From NCBI GenBank assembly GCA_029243485.1, contig JAQWRY010000001.1, positions 62,001-126,000 of the forward strand: a stretch of 64,000 nt of DNA. The letters are read 5' to 3'. The DNA is from Candidatus Binatia bacterium. Its GTDB lineage: Bacteria > Desulfobacterota > Binatia > UBA12015. The notes beneath the pieces are model-generated. The model was not told the origin of the DNA. It ran no database searches and worked only from the letters and a program-made list of their open reading frames with translations. Positions 1-7,852 of the stretch are shown here, in pieces. A program made the position numbers and the translations under genes. How positions within the stretch are numbered: position 1 is the stretch's first letter; every line of letters starts with the position of its first letter.

Positions 1-344
1 AGCTTGGCGAGCGTCCCTCGGTACCGTTCCTCGAAGACCAGGATCTTCAGCTCGGCCCTGCTGATCATGTGGTCGAGCTCGTGAATCTTGGCGCGATAAT
101 TCAGCGGCACGAACGTCGCGCCGACCATCGCCGCGGCGTAGTAGCACTCCACATACTGATGCGAGTTCGTCGCGAGGACACCGACCCGGTCTCCCTTCGC
201 CACGCCGCGCGCGGAAAGTGCACTCGCAAGGCGACGCACACGAGAGAGAAGCTCGGCGTAGGTGGCGCGATGCTCGCCGAAGACCAGGATCTCCTGATCC
301 TCGAACATCGCAGCCGGCAAAGAGAGGAAATTCGAGGTATTCAT
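1..344 (-). CDS. Acyl-CoA synthetase / AMP-dependent ligase, N-terminal fragment
   Basis: This is the first ~115 codons of an adenylate-forming acyl-CoA ligase; the rest lies beyond the left edge, so the catalytic P-loop and adenylation motifs are not visible. The translated part shows the family's N-terminal pattern: a TYAEL motif, then GVAKGDRVGVLATNSHQYVE, then a stretch of the kind A-x-x-x-G-A-x-x-V-P-L-N, matching the conserved opening of long-chain and medium-chain ligases. The ATG overlaps the TGA of the upstream enoyl-CoA hydratase by four bases (ATGA), so the two are probably translationally coupled and act together in acyl-CoA activation and oxidation. The substrate cannot be told from this fragment. 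Confidence 0.85.
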   Translation of the reverse strand, partial: MNTSNFLSLPAAMFEDQEILVFGEHRATYAELLSRVRRLASALSARGVAKGDRVGVLATNSHQYVECYYAAAMVGATFVPLNYRAKIHELDHMISRAELKILVFEERYRGTLAK

Positions 345-1081
345 GACCTCTGGTCTGGTAGCCTTCGCGCCAGCCGTTTCTCAAGGGAGAGCCCGTTCGC
401 CAGCTGTAAATCGCGACCACGCCGAAGCGCGTCGAGCGAGGCACGCGCCACGACAGGATCCAGTCGCGCGATCCGACGCGCCCAGCGCTTCGCGGTCACG
501 TCGAGGCGCTCGTGGGGCACGGCATTCGAGGCCAGGCCCGTGCGCGCCGCCTCCCTACCGTCGATCCACCGGCCCGCGAGCAGCATCTCGGCCGCGCGGC
601 CCTCGCCCACCGCCCGCGGGAGCGTCTGGGTGCCGCCGACGCCGGGGATCGCCCCGAGCGCGGTCTCGGTGAGGCCCAGGCGCGCATCCTGCGCACACAG
701 AATCAGATCACACAGCAGGGCCATCTCGAGACCGCCGCCGGCCGCCACCCCATGCACCGAAGCCAGCGTCACCGCGGGAACCGTAGACAAGCTGCGCCAG
801 ACGTCGCGCACCTGTCGAATCTCTCGCGCACGGACCGCGGACGGGGCTGTGCCGAACTCGCCGAGGTCACCGCCGCTCGAGAACGCCCGACCGGCGCCGC
901 GCAGGACCACGACCGCGACGGACTCGTCATCCGCGGCGAGAGCCAGTCCTTCGAAGAGCGCATCCCGCAGGTCGCGATCGTAGGCGTTCAAGACGCGGGG
1001 ACGGTTCAGCGTCAAATTCAGAACGCGAGGATCCACCGGATCACGCGACACGAGCACCGCCGGATTCCGTTTGGCCCTCAC
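341..1081 (-). CDS. Enoyl-CoA hydratase/isomerase family protein
   Basis: Crotonase-fold protein of 246 residues from the GTG at 1081. That start overlaps the TGA of the amidohydrolase by four bases (GTGA) and removes an unlike N-terminal extension available from an upstream in-frame start at 1132. Family marks are the early LTLNRP motif, then RAFSSGGDLGEFG, which forms the first part of the CoA-binding and oxyanion region, and GVAAGGGLEMALLCDL, the second oxyanion-hole glycine pair. LGLTETALGAIPGVGGTQ carries the region where one catalytic Glu sits in true hydratases. It probably hydrates or isomerises a 2-enoyl-CoA together with the ligase that follows. The exact reaction within the crotonase superfamily is not determined. 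Confidence 0.9.
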   Translation of the reverse strand: MRAKRNPAVLVSRDPVDPRVLNLTLNRPRVLNAYDRDLRDALFEGLALAADDESVAVVVLRGAGRAFSSGGDLGEFGTAPSAVRAREIRQVRDVWRSLSTVPAVTLASVHGVAAGGGLEMALLCDLILCAQDARLGLTETALGAIPGVGGTQTLPRAVGEGRAAEMLLAGRWIDGREAARTGLASNAVPHERLDVTAKRWARRIARLDPVVARASLDALRRGRDLQLANGLSLEKRLARRLPDQRS

Positions 1082-2556
1082 GACGCGAGCCCCGCCCTGC
1101 GACCACCGATGACCGTCTCGGCGGCACGCCAACTCGCGAGCCCGTCTTTCACTGGATCTGTTTCGAGCACGACCAGGTCCGCCGCGCTACCCGCGCGAAG
1201 CCAGGGCAGATCCGCGTCGGCATCACCCCGGACACGCGCGGCCGCGCTCGTGCACATCTCCAAAGCAACGGCTTCCGAGACGACCTCGTCTTCACCGAAC
1301 GATACGCCCTCCGCGGACCGACGTGTGGTCGCACCAACGAACCCCAATCGAGGATCGGGGGAGATGACGGGAGCATCACTGCTCCCCGCGACGAGGACTC
1401 CGGCGTCTCGCAGCGAGCGGAGGGGATACAGCCAGGGCCAGAGCGGCTCCTCGACCTCGCGCTCGTACTTCCGACCACGAGCAACGAGAAAACCCGGCTG
1501 CGTCACGACCGCCACGCCGGCCGTCGCCAACCGCTCGACCAGATGCGGCGGACAGAGCGAACAGTGCTCGAGGCGGTCCGGTGCGCGACTCCCGCCGAGC
1601 CGCCTGGGGGGTGCCGCAGCCAGAGCGTCGAGGGCTCCCCCGATCACGTCGGGCTCCACGGCGTGGATGGCGATAGCCAATCCCGCCGCTCGTGCGCGAC
1701 AGATCGCCGCGTGGAACGCACCAGTGCGCGTCGCGTCTTCGGTGGTCGGGAGCAACTTCACCCCGGCGATCTCGACCCGGCCCGCGGCGACATCGCGCGC
1801 GGCGATCTCCTCGCCCGCATCGCGGAGCCACACCCGAACTCGCTGTGGAAGCCACCGCTGTTCGACCGCATCCGCGAGAAGGCGCACCCGATCCGCATCG
1901 TTGCTCGCGGTGATGTCGTCGATGGAGGCAATTCCCGCGGCGGCGAGCTCGGCGCCCAACTCTGCCAGCGGCAGCCTCAGCGACGCTGCGTCCCGATCGC
2001 CACGCAGCAGACCGAGCGCCTCTTCGTGACCGACGACCAGCGCCGGGGCATCCGAACCGGCGGCGGCCGGCAAGCCCGCGCGACGCCTTCCCAGCCCGTT
2101 GAGCAAGGAACCGTGCAGTGTGGCGTGCCGAAGCCGGACCGGATTTTGCGGAACGGCTTCATCGAGTTCCCCCGCGGTCGGGTGTCGATGTTCCCGAAGT
2201 GCGTGCTCGTCGTAGCCTCGGACCCGGACCCACTCCCCCGGCGGGCGCGTCACCGTGTACTCCCGGAGCCGCGAAAGCAGAGTCGCGACGTCCCGGGGCG
2301 CGTCTTGTGCGAGGTCCAACGCCGTCCGCGCCGATGCTGCCGCGACGAGGTGCGCGTGGGAGTCGCTCAGCGCCGGGGCGAGGACCGCATCGGGGTGGCC
2401 GAGGTCCTCGTGCCCGTCGCGCGCCCAGTCGGCAACCGAAGCGATCCTGCCGGCCTCGGTGCACACACGCACCGGCTCTCCGAGGGTGAGCGCACCACCG
2501 CAGCTCCGCAGAAGCGGACGACCGGCAACGACCAGCCGCACGGGGACGTCCCCCAC
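1078..2556 (-). CDS. Amidohydrolase family protein (YtcJ/amidohydrolase-3 type)
   Basis: Metal-dependent hydrolase of the amidohydrolase superfamily. Visible family marks, in order, are an HxH metal site in SDSHAHL, a later IAIHAVE histidine strand, RLEHC, and the metal-binding Asp near VAGSSDAPV. The C-terminal beta-sandwich strand AGSAADLVVLETDP is typical. About 490 residues from the GTG at 2556, close to the family's 500-550. The open frame continues upstream to 2667, but that part overlaps a separate small zinc-binding gene and is not counted. A GTG at 2541 is an alternative start. The true substrate of YtcJ-type proteins is seldom known. It lies in the leftward operon and overlaps the enoyl-CoA hydratase start by four bases. 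Confidence 0.85.
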   Translation of the reverse strand: MGDVPVRLVVAGRPLLRSCGGALTLGEPVRVCTEAGRIASVADWARDGHEDLGHPDAVLAPALSDSHAHLVAAASARTALDLAQDAPRDVATLLSRLREYTVTRPPGEWVRVRGYDEHALREHRHPTAGELDEAVPQNPVRLRHATLHGSLLNGLGRRRAGLPAAAGSDAPALVVGHEEALGLLRGDRDAASLRLPLAELGAELAAAGIASIDDITASNDADRVRLLADAVEQRWLPQRVRVWLRDAGEEIAARDVAAGRVEIAGVKLLPTTEDATRTGAFHAAICRARAAGLAIAIHAVEPDVIGGALDALAAAPPRRLGGSRAPDRLEHCSLCPPHLVERLATAGVAVVTQPGFLVARGRKYEREVEEPLWPWLYPLRSLRDAGVLVAGSSDAPVISPDPRLGFVGATTRRSAEGVSFGEDEVVSEAVALEMCTSAAARVRGDADADLPWLRAGSAADLVVLETDPVKDGLASWRAAETVIGGRRAGLAS

Positions 2557-2561
2557 TTCCC

Positions 2562-2705
2562 TCAGTCCGAAGAGGGAAGCGGCTTCGCCTCCTTGAGACC
2601 CATCTCGGTGTCGCAGCAGGTGATGCTCCCGTCGCCCGGCTTGTTGCACAGAGCTTCGGTACCGCACTTCCCGCAGATGTATCGCTTTCCCAAAGTATTG
2701 CTCAT
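2562..2705 (-). CDS. Desulforedoxin-like small zinc-ribbon/iron-binding protein
   Basis: A 47-residue protein not obvious from length alone. It carries C-G-K-C-G near residue 11 and a C-C pair at residues 30-31 followed by DTEM. The pattern YxCxxCG...CCxxxM is the four-cysteine site of desulforedoxin and of the N-terminal domain of desulfoferrodoxin, which binds one iron as Fe(Cys)4; zinc is also possible. A clean AGGAG ribosome-binding site sits seven bases before the ATG. It is wedged between ygfZ and the amidohydrolase in the leftward operon. Its role is unknown; a small redox or metal carrier is the simplest reading. The larger amidohydrolase frame runs over this gene, which is why an automatic caller could miss it. 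Confidence 0.75.
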   Translation of the reverse strand: MSNTLGKRYICGKCGTEALCNKPGDGSITCCDTEMGLKEAKPLPSSD

Positions 2706-2717
2706 GGATCTACTCCT

Positions 2718-3701
2718 TCATGCTTGCGGTGCCGGCGGCACGACTTCCGCCACCTGCTCTTTGCCACCGGTCTCGATCGTAACCGCGGTCCCCGGCTCCG
2801 AAGCCCTGGTGCGAATTCGGGCGAGTGCCCAGACCACCCCGTCATCGGGTCGCCGCACGACACTCGTCACGCGCCCGACCTCACCCTCGGAGGTCTTGAT
2901 GGCGTCGCCGGGCTCGACCGGCTCGGCAGCACGCAACGTCGCGATCTTCCAGTTCACCTTGCCGCGCGAAGCGATGCGCTCGACGACTTCCTGCCCCAGA
3001 TAGCAGCCCTTCTTGTACGAAATCGCGCGGTCGAGCGACGGAACCTCGGGGGCCAGCGTGTCGAGGCCGTACTCCGTACCCAACCGACCCATCCCGGCGA
3101 CCACCCGCTGCACTTCCAGCGCCTCGTCAGAGACGTCTTCGGCGCCGTGTTCGCGCAACGCCGCCAGCACCGCGTCCCGGTCACCGGCCGGAAGCCACAA
3201 ATGAAACGCGTCAACCCCCAAGTCAGAGAGACGTACGACCCGCGCACCGGCGCCGGCCGCCTGAAGAGTCCGATGCTGCCCTTCGGCAAACGCCGTCAGG
3301 TCCTCACCACTCGCAGCGGCCAAAGTGTCTACCGCCCCCGGGCCGCGCACGGCGATTCCAACTGCGTCCGAGGTGTCCAACTCGACGTCGTCCGCAACGA
3401 TAAAGCGCTCGAGACCCGCTCGCACATCCCCCCGGGCGGACGCCGGACACTCCAGCCAGGCCTCGTTCTCGAGCGCATACACGCGGAGATCCGCCACGAC
3501 GCGCCCTTGCTCGGTCAGGAGGAGTGCGTGCGTCCCCTCCCCGGCCGAAAGGGAGGCGATTTCGTTGCTCAGCATTCCCTGAAGGAACGTCGAGCGGTCT
3601 TCACCCGTCGCGACCAGGAGCGCGCGGTCGTCGAGCAACGAAAGTGCTGCGCGAGAGCGGACCGCCTCGAACCCGACCTGAACGTCTTGCCCCGACGACA
3701 T
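2718..3701 (-). CDS. ygfZ: YgfZ/GcvT-family folate-binding protein
   Basis: Tetrahydrofolate-binding protein of the YgfZ (IBA57) family, which supports repair and assembly of certain 4Fe-4S enzymes, including tRNA-modifying ones. The diagnostic K-G-C-Y-x-G-Q-E motif is complete, with the conserved cysteine at residue 233 of the 327-residue protein. The start ATG at 3701 gives the usual family length; an in-frame extension to 3929 overlaps the aldolase and is rejected. N-terminal GcvT-like strands such as DRSTFLQGMLSNEI and the C-terminal barrel region (GEVGRVTSV) are in the expected order. The trmFO gene, also folate-linked, is in the same leftward run. Confidence 0.92.
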   Translation of the reverse strand: MSSGQDVQVGFEAVRSRAALSLLDDRALLVATGEDRSTFLQGMLSNEIASLSAGEGTHALLLTEQGRVVADLRVYALENEAWLECPASARGDVRAGLERFIVADDVELDTSDAVGIAVRGPGAVDTLAAASGEDLTAFAEGQHRTLQAAGAGARVVRLSDLGVDAFHLWLPAGDRDAVLAALREHGAEDVSDEALEVQRVVAGMGRLGTEYGLDTLAPEVPSLDRAISYKKGCYLGQEVVERIASRGKVNWKIATLRAAEPVEPGDAIKTSEGEVGRVTSVVRRPDDGVVWALARIRTRASEPGTAVTIETGGKEQVAEVVPPAPQA

Positions 3702-3735
3702 GGGTGCGGCTCTAGCAGAGGTCGGGAGAGCGCCG

Positions 3736-4563
3736 CTACTCGCCCCGAAGGATCGAGAGAGCGGCTTCCACGTCGGCACCGTCGTGGACGATGGCCATGA
3801 ACGCCCGCGTGATCGCCGACGGATCCGAATGTTGAATGATGTTCCGGCCGTACACGATGCCCGACGCACCGACGCGCATGACTTCGACGGTGCGTCGGAA
3901 GATCTCCTCCTCCGAGGCCTTCCCGCCACCGCGAACGAGCAGCGGCTTCCCGCCGGCGACCTCGATCACTCCGCCGTACTCTGAGAGGTCGTCACAGGGG
4001 TCGGCCTTCAGGACGTCCGCACCCAACTCGACCGACTGCCGAACGAGGGTCTTGATCGTGTCGGGATCACCATCGACCGCGTAGCCGCCCTTCCCGTCGG
4101 GCTTCATCGCGATCGGCTCGACCATGAGCGGCATGCCGTAGCGCTCGCAAGCAGGGCGGATCGCGCACAGGTTGCGCACACATTGCCGATGCAGGCCCGA
4201 ATGCCCCGGGACCAGGAGGACGAACACGACGACACACGCCGCATCGGCGGCCACCGCCTGCTCCACGGGATCCGCGATCAACTCACAGAACAGCTCGGGA
4301 GGGGGGGTCGGGCCGTACACGTTGGCGACGTCCACACGGTAGACCAGCGCCGGCTTGTCTCGCCCCGGACGGTTCTGCAGGAAATGCGCCTGCCCGGGTG
4401 CGAGTTGCACCGCATCGGGAGCGGCCGCAACGATCGTGTCGACCGCCGCGCCCATGTCTTCGATCCCACCGAGAAAGCCCGGCGTGTTGAAGATGCCGTG
4501 ATCGATCGCGACGTCGAGGCAACGCCCGTCCCGCCCGAGGAGCCGACCGAGTCGTGCCTTCAC
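3736..4563 (-). CDS. Class I fructose-bisphosphate aldolase, DhnA/DeoC type
   Basis: TIM-barrel aldolase of about 275 residues resembling the archaeal-type (DhnA) class I fructose-1,6-bisphosphate aldolases and the related ADH/DHNA synthases. DVAIDHGIFNTPG is the characteristic early strand, and the Schiff-base lysine is likely the K of GADVLKADPCDD. The phosphate-binding end of the barrel is in LLVRGGGK and ASGIVYGRNI. The GTG at 4563 overlaps the stop of the upstream glutaredoxin-like gene by four bases; longer in-frame starts are inside that gene. It probably serves glycolysis or gluconeogenesis, but a related sugar-phosphate aldol reaction cannot be excluded. Confidence 0.85.
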   Translation of the reverse strand: MKARLGRLLGRDGRCLDVAIDHGIFNTPGFLGGIEDMGAAVDTIVAAAPDAVQLAPGQAHFLQNRPGRDKPALVYRVDVANVYGPTPPPELFCELIADPVEQAVAADAACVVVFVLLVPGHSGLHRQCVRNLCAIRPACERYGMPLMVEPIAMKPDGKGGYAVDGDPDTIKTLVRQSVELGADVLKADPCDDLSEYGGVIEVAGGKPLLVRGGGKASEEEIFRRTVEVMRVGASGIVYGRNIIQHSDPSAITRAFMAIVHDGADVEAALSILRGE

Positions 4564-5282
4564 GCGCCCACGGCCGCCCTCGCGGCCGCCCCGGCACCGT
4601 ACGTGCGTTCGAGGTACACGAGGATGTCGTCCGACTCGAACATCTCCGAGTCCGTGTTCGGGTCCACAAGATACGGCACCTGCATCTTGCCCGAGCGCGC
4701 GACGAAGGCGTCGCGCGACGGACTCCCCTTCGCCACGTTGTGCAAGACGTAGGGGATCTCCATCGTGCAAAGCGCTTCACGCACGATGCGACAGAACGGA
4801 GACGCCTCGAAACTCCAGAGCTCCAGCGGCTGCTCGGGGGCACGCGCCTCTCGGGCGAACCCACCGATCCCCGGACGCGGGATCGACGAGAGCATCGCGG
4901 TCAGCGTGGCGAGGGGCGGCACGGCGAGCGTCCAATGCACGTTGCCGTCGCCGTACGTGTCGAAGAGGTACCTCACGATGTCGTCGGACTCGTACATTTC
5001 GACGCCCGTGTTCGGATCGACGAGCCACGGAAACTGGGCCTTCCCACCGCGCCGGACTACCTCGGGGCGATAGCGCTCGCCACCTTTCGGGCACGGATGA
5101 ACGTCCGCTTCGAGATCCAGAATAGAGAGCGCCTCCCGCGCCTTCCGGCAGAAGGGGCAGCCCTCGAACTCGTAGATCTGTAGACGCTTCTCCGGACGCT
5201 TCCCGATGGGGCCGACGGCCATGCCGGCGCCTCCGCGCAGAACCGTCACAGCAGTCGAGCTCAGGATATTCAGAACGTTCAT
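4560..5282 (-). CDS. Tandem glutaredoxin/GST N-terminal domain protein
   Basis: 240 residues containing two thioredoxin-fold units of the glutaredoxin / glutathione S-transferase N-terminal kind. Unit 1 (about residues 34-110) has FEGCPFCRKAREAL; unit 2 (about 145-225) has FEASPFCRIVREAL. Both continue through the same cis-proline segment, (F/V)P(W/Y)LVDPNT, and an ESDDI...YL element. The second unit has lost the first active-site cysteine, so only the first keeps a CPFC pair. A membrane-like N-terminal stretch (LNILSSTAVTVLRGGAG) precedes unit 1. Known relatives exist in cyanobacteria and plants, where they are called GST-N or glutaredoxin-like. The role is probably thiol redox or glutathionylation, not proven. 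A GAGGAGA ribosome-binding site precedes the ATG. Confidence 0.8.
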   Translation of the reverse strand: MNVLNILSSTAVTVLRGGAGMAVGPIGKRPEKRLQIYEFEGCPFCRKAREALSILDLEADVHPCPKGGERYRPEVVRRGGKAQFPWLVDPNTGVEMYESDDIVRYLFDTYGDGNVHWTLAVPPLATLTAMLSSIPRPGIGGFAREARAPEQPLELWSFEASPFCRIVREALCTMEIPYVLHNVAKGSPSRDAFVARSGKMQVPYLVDPNTDSEMFESDDILVYLERTYGAGAAARAAVGA

Positions 5283-5295
5283 CGTGTCTCCTCGG

Positions 5296-6207
5296 TCAGA
5301 CCGAAGTCAGCCAATTGCCGTGGCCGTCGTCGCGACCGTGAACCACATCCGCGTAGCGGGCCTGGATCTTCCGCGTGAGCGCACCCGGCTTCCCGTCGCC
5401 GATCGCCCGATTGTCGAGTTCGCGGATCGGTGCAATCTCAGCCGCCGTCCCCGTGAAGAACGCTTCGTCGGCGACATAAATGTCATCGCGCGTCAGGCGC
5501 TCTTCGCTCGCCTTGACGCCCAGCTCCTCGAGGAGCGTCAGGACGGTCGACCGCGTAATCCCCGGCAGGATCGAATGGGTGGCGGGTGTCTTCACGACGC
5601 CTTCACGGATGACGAAGATGTTCTCGCCGCCGCCCTCGGCCACGAAGCCTTCGGTGTCCAGAAGCAGCGCCTCTTCGTATCCGGCGTTGCGAGCCTCGTG
5701 CGACGCCAGGATCGAGTTCACGTAGTTGCCGACGGACTTCGCCTTCGACATCAACGTATTGCTGTGGAAGCGACTGAAGGAGGCCGTCTTCACGGTGATC
5801 CCGCGCTCCGCTCCCTCCTCGCCGAGGTACGCGCCCCAGGGCCATACCGCGACCGACACGCGAACCGGATTCGGCGCAGCTAGTCCCATCTCCCCGTCGC
5901 CAAGGAAGACCAGCGGCCGCAGATAACACTCCGGGAATCCGTTGCGACGCACGGCCTCGACGCAGGCGTTGGCGACGTCCGCGGGTTCGAACGGGATCTT
6001 CATGCCGAGGATGCGCGCCGAATCAAACAAGCGGCGGTTGTGCGCATCCAGCCGAAAAATGGCGGACCCGCCCCCCTCAGTCTCGTAACAACGGATGCCC
6101 TCGAAGACGCCGAGGCCGTAATGCAGGGTGTGCGTGAGGACGTGCACCTTCGCCTCGTCCCAAGGCACGAAGCTGCCGTCCATCCAAATCCAGGAACCCT
6201 TCTCCAC
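5296..6207 (-). CDS. ilvE: Branched-chain amino acid aminotransferase
   Basis: Class IV PLP-dependent aminotransferase of 303 residues that moves the amino group between glutamate and the keto acids of valine, leucine and isoleucine in the cytoplasm. The PLP lysine is K157 in the SKAKSVGNY segment. LHYGLGVFEGIRCYET near residue 30 and EGGGENIFVIREGVVKTP near residue 190 are standard fold-type IV marks, and TGTAAEI near the C-terminus is the cofactor phosphate-binding segment. Translation starts at a GTG with a GGAGGA ribosome-binding site. The length is normal for the family. No ilv or leu genes are adjacent; it sits in a mixed housekeeping run. Confidence 0.93.
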   Translation of the reverse strand: MEKGSWIWMDGSFVPWDEAKVHVLTHTLHYGLGVFEGIRCYETEGGGSAIFRLDAHNRRLFDSARILGMKIPFEPADVANACVEAVRRNGFPECYLRPLVFLGDGEMGLAAPNPVRVSVAVWPWGAYLGEEGAERGITVKTASFSRFHSNTLMSKAKSVGNYVNSILASHEARNAGYEEALLLDTEGFVAEGGGENIFVIREGVVKTPATHSILPGITRSTVLTLLEELGVKASEERLTRDDIYVADEAFFTGTAAEIAPIRELDNRAIGDGKPGALTRKIQARYADVVHGRDDGHGNWLTSV

Positions 6208-6249
6208 GTTGTCCTCCGATTTCCTACTGAGAGATCCGTCGCGCCCGGC

Positions 6250-7578
6250 TCAGGCCGCTCGCTGAACGTCGCTGTTCGCTTCGCGCTCGAAAGCCGCGAG
6301 ATCCTCGAGGGCTCGGGCGGCCATCGCCAGCTTCTTGTCGCGCCCCTTCATGCGGCGCCCGCCGAGCTCCGGGAAGAGACCGTAGTTCGCGTTCATGGGC
6401 TGGAACTCTTTGCGGCCTTCCTCGCTGACGTACCGAACGAGCGAACCGAGCGTCGTCGTGGCGGGCGGCACCATCGGCGCCGCACCGACGGCGAGTCGCG
6501 CGGCGTTCAGCCCCGCAAGGTAACCGGCGCTCGCCGACTCGAGATAGCCTTCGACTCCGACGAGCTGCCCCGCCAGCAGCAAGTCCGGGCGCGACCGCGC
6601 CTGCAACGTCGGGAGCAACAGCCGCGGCGAGTCGATGAACGTGTTTCGGTGCAGGCTTCCCAGCCTGACGAACTCCGCCTGCTCGAGTCCAGGGATCTTC
6701 CGGAAGATCCGTCGCTGCTCTCCGTAGGTCATCTTCGTCTGAAAGCCCACCATGTTGAATAGGCTCGCGCGGTGGTCGTCTTGTCGGAGCTGCACGACCG
6801 CGTGAGAACGGCGACCCGTCCGCGGATCGGTGAGACCGACTGGCTTCAAGGGTCCGAAGGCCAGCGTCTGCACGCCGCGGCGAGCCATCTCCTCGATGGG
6901 GAGACAACCTTCGAAGTGAACGCAACGCTCGAAGTCGCGGGTTTCCACCTTCTCGGCCGCGAGGACGTCGGCCACCAGGGTCTCGTACTGCTCTTTGTCC
7001 AGGGGGCAGTTGATGTAGTCATCCGACCCTTTGCCGTAGCGCGAGGCACGGAACGACTTCTCCATGTCGATCGAGTCCGCCGCAACGATGGGCGCGATAG
7101 CATCGTAGAAGTAGAGGTAGTCCTGACCGAAGGCGACGCGCAGCTTTTCCGCGAGCGCGCTCGAGGTCAGCGGACCCGACGCGATGATGGTCAGACCGCT
7201 CGGGACATCGACCACCTCTTCCCGACAGATCCGGACGCCGGGCAACGACTCGATCGCGGCGCTCATGTCCGCGGCAAAGCCGTCGCGGTCGACGGCGAGC
7301 GATCCCCCGGCTGGTACCCGGTTACGCTCGGCCACGTCCATGACCAGAGAGCCGAGTCGACGCATCTCCTCCTTCAGAAGCCCGACTGCAGTCGTCTGCT
7401 CGGCGCTCCGAAAGCTGTTCGAACAGACGAGCTCCGCGAGCCGATCGCTCGTGTGCGCCTCGGTGCCCCGCACCGGCCGCATCTCGAAGAGATCGACCTC
7501 GATGCCACGGCGGGCGAGCTGCCACGCGGCTTCACAACCAGCGAGGCCCCCTCCAACGATCTGGACGCGTTCCGTCAT
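6250..7578 (-). CDS. trmFO: Methylenetetrahydrofolate-tRNA-(uracil54-C5)-methyltransferase
   Basis: TrmFO makes ribothymidine at position 54 of tRNA using methylene-tetrahydrofolate as carbon donor and FADH2 as reductant. The 442 residues start with the dinucleotide-binding motif [19 protein letters not shown] and contain the family signatures [21 protein letters not shown] and [17 protein letters not shown]. The length matches the family. In many bacteria trmFO lies next to topA and dprA; here the same order survives, but topA is only a scrap (see the pseudogene entry). The ATG at 7578 follows the decayed segment directly. Confidence 0.95.
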   Translation of the reverse strand: MTERVQIVGGGLAGCEAAWQLARRGIEVDLFEMRPVRGTEAHTSDRLAELVCSNSFRSAEQTTAVGLLKEEMRRLGSLVMDVAERNRVPAGGSLAVDRDGFAADMSAAIESLPGVRICREEVVDVPSGLTIIASGPLTSSALAEKLRVAFGQDYLYFYDAIAPIVAADSIDMEKSFRASRYGKGSDDYINCPLDKEQYETLVADVLAAEKVETRDFERCVHFEGCLPIEEMARRGVQTLAFGPLKPVGLTDPRTGRRSHAVVQLRQDDHRASLFNMVGFQTKMTYGEQRRIFRKIPGLEQAEFVRLGSLHRNTFIDSPRLLLPTLQARSRPDLLLAGQLVGVEGYLESASAGYLAGLNAARLAVGAAPMVPPATTTLGSLVRYVSEEGRKEFQPMNANYGLFPELGGRRMKGRDKKLAMAARALEDLAAFEREANSDVQRAA

Positions 7579-7599
7579 GCCCGGACCTTAGCCAGCCGG

Positions 7600-7852
7600 A
7601 CAGCGCGGGGAAACTCGGCCCGGATCCGGGCCGCCAATGCACGGCCGCCAGGCAACCGGCTCCGGCGGATCCACCGGCGGGACCTCCTTGCAGGTAGGAT
7701 ACCCCGTGCAGCCCACGAACTTTCCAAACTTCCCCCAGCGCAAAGTGCATGGGCTTCTCACACCGCGCCGTTGCGTCCCCACTTCAGGATCATGAGGGAC
7801 GATCATCGCTCGCAGGTGAACTCGGTGCGGAGATCCTGCGGCGTCCCATCGC
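7600..7852 (-). pseudogene. topA: Decayed topA (DNA topoisomerase I) C-terminal zinc-finger remnant
   Basis: Reading leftward just after dprA, three frames spell out broken pieces of the C-terminal zinc-ribbon repeats of topoisomerase I. First comes TEFTCER, then a TGA where the next metal cysteine would be, then SSLMILKWGRNGA. In a second frame follows CEKPM, and in a third LRWGKFGKFVGCTGYPTC. WGRNG and GKFGKFVGCTGYP are hallmark TopA finger sequences. At least one stop and two frame changes interrupt it, and the toprim and cleavage domains (about 600 residues) are missing. Ends are approximate. The dprA-topA-trmFO order supports the identification. A full topA presumably exists elsewhere, or the assembly has lost sequence here. 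Confidence 0.7.

Noticed and set aside
512-2029. Long plus-strand frame of 505 codons
   Set aside because: It lies antisense to the enoyl-CoA hydratase and amidohydrolase genes and has the Arg/Ala/Ser/Pro-rich composition of high-GC shadow frames.
7800-7812. TGA in the topA relic as selenocysteine
   Set aside because: It would replace a zinc ligand and is followed by frame changes; no SECIS-like hairpin was noticed.
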